Shown piece by piece: positions 23,951 through 25,507 of a DNA stretch of 25,507 bases. Made by a program: the position numbers and the translations under genes. The stretch covers positions 1 to 25,507 of IMG/VR virus record IMGVR_UViG_3300020160_000166; one strand, given 5' to 3'. Source of the stretch: a virus. The notes beneath the pieces were generated by a model. The model searched no databases, was not told the origin of the DNA, and saw nothing but the letters and a program-made list of their open reading frames with translations. The first letter of the stretch is position 1; every line of letters begins with the position of its first letter.

Positions 23951-24670
23951 TTATTTAGAAGATTTTAGTTTATTAACGATAAACTTTACAATTTTCGATC
24001 TTACAATGTCTTCTTCGTCGAATGTGAACGTGTGTATTCCCATAGCTTTACTATCTTCATCAGAGAACAAATGGAATAGATCTTCAAAGCCGCCACATTT
24101 ATTAGGCGGCAAATCTGTTTGCATAGGATCAGCAAGAACGAAACAACGACTAAATTCGCCTAGACGAGTAAGAACTGTGATTATTTCTTTTTTTGTGCTG
24201 TTTTGGCATTCATCGAGAATAATAGACTTTGCCGCCCAACTCATGCCGCGTGAATAATTGATTGGATACATCGAAATCCGCTCTTCTTTTTCCAACTTAT
24301 CAACTTCGGCGCGAGACAACAATTCGTCCAACTTTTCTAGAAATGGCAAATTGTAGAATTGAAGCTTTTCACTTGCATCTCCCGGCAAGAACCCAATCTT
24401 GCTATCGCTACTTTCTACAGCAGAACGAATGTATATAATATCAGAAACTTTTTTCTCATTTAGTAACAATAATGAAACATAAGTAGCAATAATGCTTTTA
24501 GAAGTACCAGCGGGGCCATTAACAAATATAATACGAGTATCTTTATTTGTAGCTAACTCGATAAACTGTTTTTGCTTTTCAGTCCATTTTAACGATCTCA
24601 CATTCAAAGAGTCTTTGATTTTTTCTCTTTGCGCTATCTTTTGAGATTCGTCTTTTTTCTTTTGTTTCAT
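23951..24670 (-). CDS. phoH: PhoH-like ATPase
   Basis: This is a 239-residue P-loop ATPase of the PhoH family. Walker A is NGPAGTSKS (residues 51-59), and Walker B is SIILDECQN (149-157), the sequence usual for PhoH. YIRSAVESSDSKIGFLPGD (about 80-98) and VLADPMQTDLPP (178-189) are further family motifs. The frame is open upstream to 24763, but that part would be antisense to the plus-strand HNH gene, so I place the start at 24670 (MKQKKKDES). PhoH genes are common in aquatic phages, and their role there is unsettled. It is the first gene of the minus-strand block and probably shares its promoter region with the divergent HNH gene. Confidence 0.9.
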   Translation of the reverse strand: MKQKKKDESQKIAQREKIKDSLNVRSLKWTEKQKQFIELATNKDTRIIFVNGPAGTSKSIIATYVSLLLLNEKKVSDIIYIRSAVESSDSKIGFLPGDASEKLQFYNLPFLEKLDELLSRAEVDKLEKEERISMYPINYSRGMSWAAKSIILDECQNSTKKEIITVLTRLGEFSRCFVLADPMQTDLPPNKCGGFEDLFHLFSDEDSKAMGIHTFTFDEEDIVRSKIVKFIVNKLKSSK

Positions 24671-24714
24671 CTTGAGTAGATGTTGTATTATAATAAATAA
24701 ATGGAACAATCCAA
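24671..24714 (-). promoter_or_regulatory. Divergent promoter region between phoH and the HNH gene
   Basis: The 30-base gap contains the perfect palindrome TATTATAATA (24686-24695), giving a TATAAT on both strands. For the minus strand TTGGAT (24714-24709) stands 16 bases from TATAAT (24692-24687), a plausible sigma70-type promoter for phoH. For the plus strand the stretch TGTATTATAATAAATAA before the HNH start resembles the GTGTAATATAATAAA element; no convincing -35 is seen there. Confidence 0.45.
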
Positions 24715-25072
24715 AAAATGTCGAAATTGTGGGGAAATTAAATATATATATGAATATCCGCACTTTTCAACATTAGAAGCTGGACGTAAAAATACATGCA
24801 AAAGTTGTTCTAATAAATTGTCAAAATTAAGAAATAAATTACGATCCGAAAACCCACCCCCAGATTCAGGATTTTGCCCGATTTGTAATTTTTATACAGA
24901 AAAATGGATATTAGATCATTGTCATACTTCGAATGACTTTAGAGGATATATATGTAACAATTGTAATTTAGGTATTGGGCGATTTTATGATGACGTAGAA
25001 TATTTGAAAAAAGCTATAGTATATCTACAAGGCGATGTTTCAAAAAACACCGTCCCGGATTTTTGTATATGA
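24701..25072 (+). CDS. Endonuclease VII-type HNH nuclease
   Basis: This is a 123-residue protein. The N-terminal half has a zinc-ribbon-like set of Cys (C7, C10, C33, C36). The C-terminal half is a recombination endonuclease VII/HNH core: CPIC (59-62), ILDHCHTSNDFRGYICNNCNLGIGRFYDDVEYLKKAIVYL (70-109) with His73, His75, the C85/C88 pair and the Asn-Leu-Gly-Ile-Gly turn. Endonuclease VII of T4 resolves branched DNA, and stand-alone copies of this family are also mobile homing nucleases. It is the only full-length plus-strand gene here, sitting at the edge of the structural block, which fits either a repair/resolution enzyme or a mobile gene. It ends in two adjacent TGA stops. Confidence 0.85.
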   Translation: MEQSKKCRNCGEIKYIYEYPHFSTLEAGRKNTCKSCSNKLSKLRNKLRSENPPPDSGFCPICNFYTEKWILDHCHTSNDFRGYICNNCNLGIGRFYDDVEYLKKAIVYLQGDVSKNTVPDFCI

Positions 25073-25414
25073 TGATATATAGGAAAATACCTTTTTGTTA
25101 TTTTTTCTAAAAAGGGGGGTATATATATACAAATTTACATTAAGAGAAGATATAGACGGGTTATTATATATTTAGGAATATGGGAAGAAGGATGCTTAGT
25201 TTTTGAATATTGGGGAGAATGAAGTTAATCCCCTCCCCCCTAGTCCCAAAATGTCAAGGTCTAAATTTTTTGAAAAATGGGGGGGTTGGCATGGCATATG
25301 CTGGGAGCAGGACGTGTGCCAAGCTATGTTACAAAAGCGAGCGTCCAGGCCATCGAAAAAAAGTGAAAAAAAAAGCAGATAAAAATTGACGACGTGGAAA
25401 ATTTCGGGCATTGT
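25073..25414. other. Gene-poor stretch with homopolymer tracts and inverted repeats
   Basis: No convincing gene is seen. CTTTTT (25091-25096) can pair with AAAAAG (25109-25114), but no U-run follows. GGGGA (25212) pairs with TCCCC (25229). CCCCCC (25235-25240) can pair with GGGGGGG (25279-25285), enclosing the inverted repeat ATTTTT-TG-AAAAAT. TTGGCA (25286) pairs with TGCCAA (25317), and GGACG pairs with CGTCC further right. Two short plus-strand frames exist (25277-25366, 29 codons; 25291-25389, 32 codons), neither with a firm start signal. The right part is GC-richer than the rest of the window. Confidence 0.5.
25277..25366 (+). CDS. Possible very small plus-strand ORF
   Basis: This 29-codon frame begins MGGLAWHMLGAGR and ends in AIEKK before TGA. 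It is in the same frame as the partial gene at 25415, with only this TGA between them, next to runs of seven and nine A. It has no ribosome-binding site and no recognisable family. It may be a chance frame, or part of a larger gene if the A runs contain an indel. Confidence 0.15.
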   Translation: MGGLAWHMLGAGRVPSYVTKASVQAIEKK

Positions 25415-25507
25415 ATGTACATGGAAAACGAAATGACGGTTCTGAAAATCAACAGGTTCAAGAGTGTGGTGCTGGTCTCGGTGACGTACCGATTGGCGAA
25501 CGGTGAA
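25415..25507 (+). CDS. Start of a plus-strand gene running off the window
   Basis: An open frame of at least 31 codons runs to the last base (MYMENEMTVLKINRFKS...). The start could also be ATG at 25421 or GTG at 25394; the ribosome-binding signal is weak. The codons are strongly GC-ending (GTG GTG CTG GTC TCG GTG ACG), unlike the AT-ending codons of nearly all other genes here. The product cannot be identified from so short a part. Confidence 0.35.
   Translation, partial: MYMENEMTVLKINRFKSVVLVSVTYRLANGE

Noticed and set aside
24671-24763. Extended N-terminus of phoH starting at 24763
   Set aside because: The extra 31 residues are the antisense of the plus-strand HNH gene and look like random hydrophobic sequence; the ATG at 24670 fits the family start and leaves a normal divergent gap.
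25087-25122. Possible terminator after the HNH gene
   Set aside because: The stem is made only of A-T pairs plus one or two G-C, and is followed by a G tract and TATATA rather than a U run.
25073-25219. A stop-free stretch continuing in frame after the two TGA codons of the HNH gene
   Set aside because: It has no Met near its start, is A/T low complexity, and reading through would need two TGA codons in a row to be recoded, while other genes here use TGA as a stop.
25196-25411. Minus-strand 71-codon frame at the right edge
   Set aside because: Odd composition (poly-Phe/Leu and Cys from homopolymer tracts), no ribosome-binding site, and it conflicts with the plus-strand start of the next gene.

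Overview
The window is a structural and DNA-packaging region of a tailed bacteriophage (Caudoviricetes). It is AT-rich, and almost every gene lies on the minus strand, packed end to end with overlaps of a few bases or gaps of a few dozen. The terminase, portal, protease-scaffold, capsid and PhoH-like proteins suggest a myovirus-type phage with a T4-like (gp17/gp20/gp21/gp22/gp23/gp55) logic. The tail-fibre sequence style (GNVGIGTTSP units, DDKNIELG, ANGGTG, a C-terminal IPHPTK domain) is common in marine and aquatic phages. The host cannot be named from the sequence. Some genes have clear Shine-Dalgarno sequences (the zinc-finger nuclease, the capsid protein and the capsid-associated protein), but many have none.

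Reading in the direction of transcription (from high to low coordinates): a PhoH-like ATPase (24670-23951) heads the block. It is followed by a zinc-ribbon protein, a sigma-factor-like protein that is a candidate late-transcription factor, a putative small terminase, a C2H2 zinc finger-ERCC4 nuclease and the large terminase. A fibre-like protein (19003-17852) then interrupts the packaging/head order before the portal. Next come two conserved phage structural proteins, a protease-scaffold fusion, a capsid-associated protein and the major capsid protein, which ends at a strong terminator. A small 115-residue gene follows with its own terminator.

The downstream part (10527 to 1) is a host-recognition/tail-fibre module. 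It holds a second fibre-like protein paralogous to the one at 17852-19003, a 1596-residue fibre, and at least three tandem LamG-type proteins. One of these carries a fibrinogen-like C-terminal domain, and the last runs off the window.

A short recurring element, GTGTAA followed by an A/T run (best form GTGTAATATAATAAA, twice identical), lies 6-14 bases before five start codons, and a near-match precedes a sixth. It may be a phage late promoter, which would fit the sigma-like gene in the window, or a translation-start element.

Right of 24700 the orientation flips. A small endonuclease VII-type HNH gene is divergent from PhoH across a 30-base gap containing a palindromic TATTATAATA. About 340 bases without a convincing gene follow, rich in homopolymer tracts and inverted repeats. 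The window ends in the start of a plus-strand reading frame with clearly GC-richer codons. No tRNA, rRNA, CRISPR array or insertion sequence was seen.
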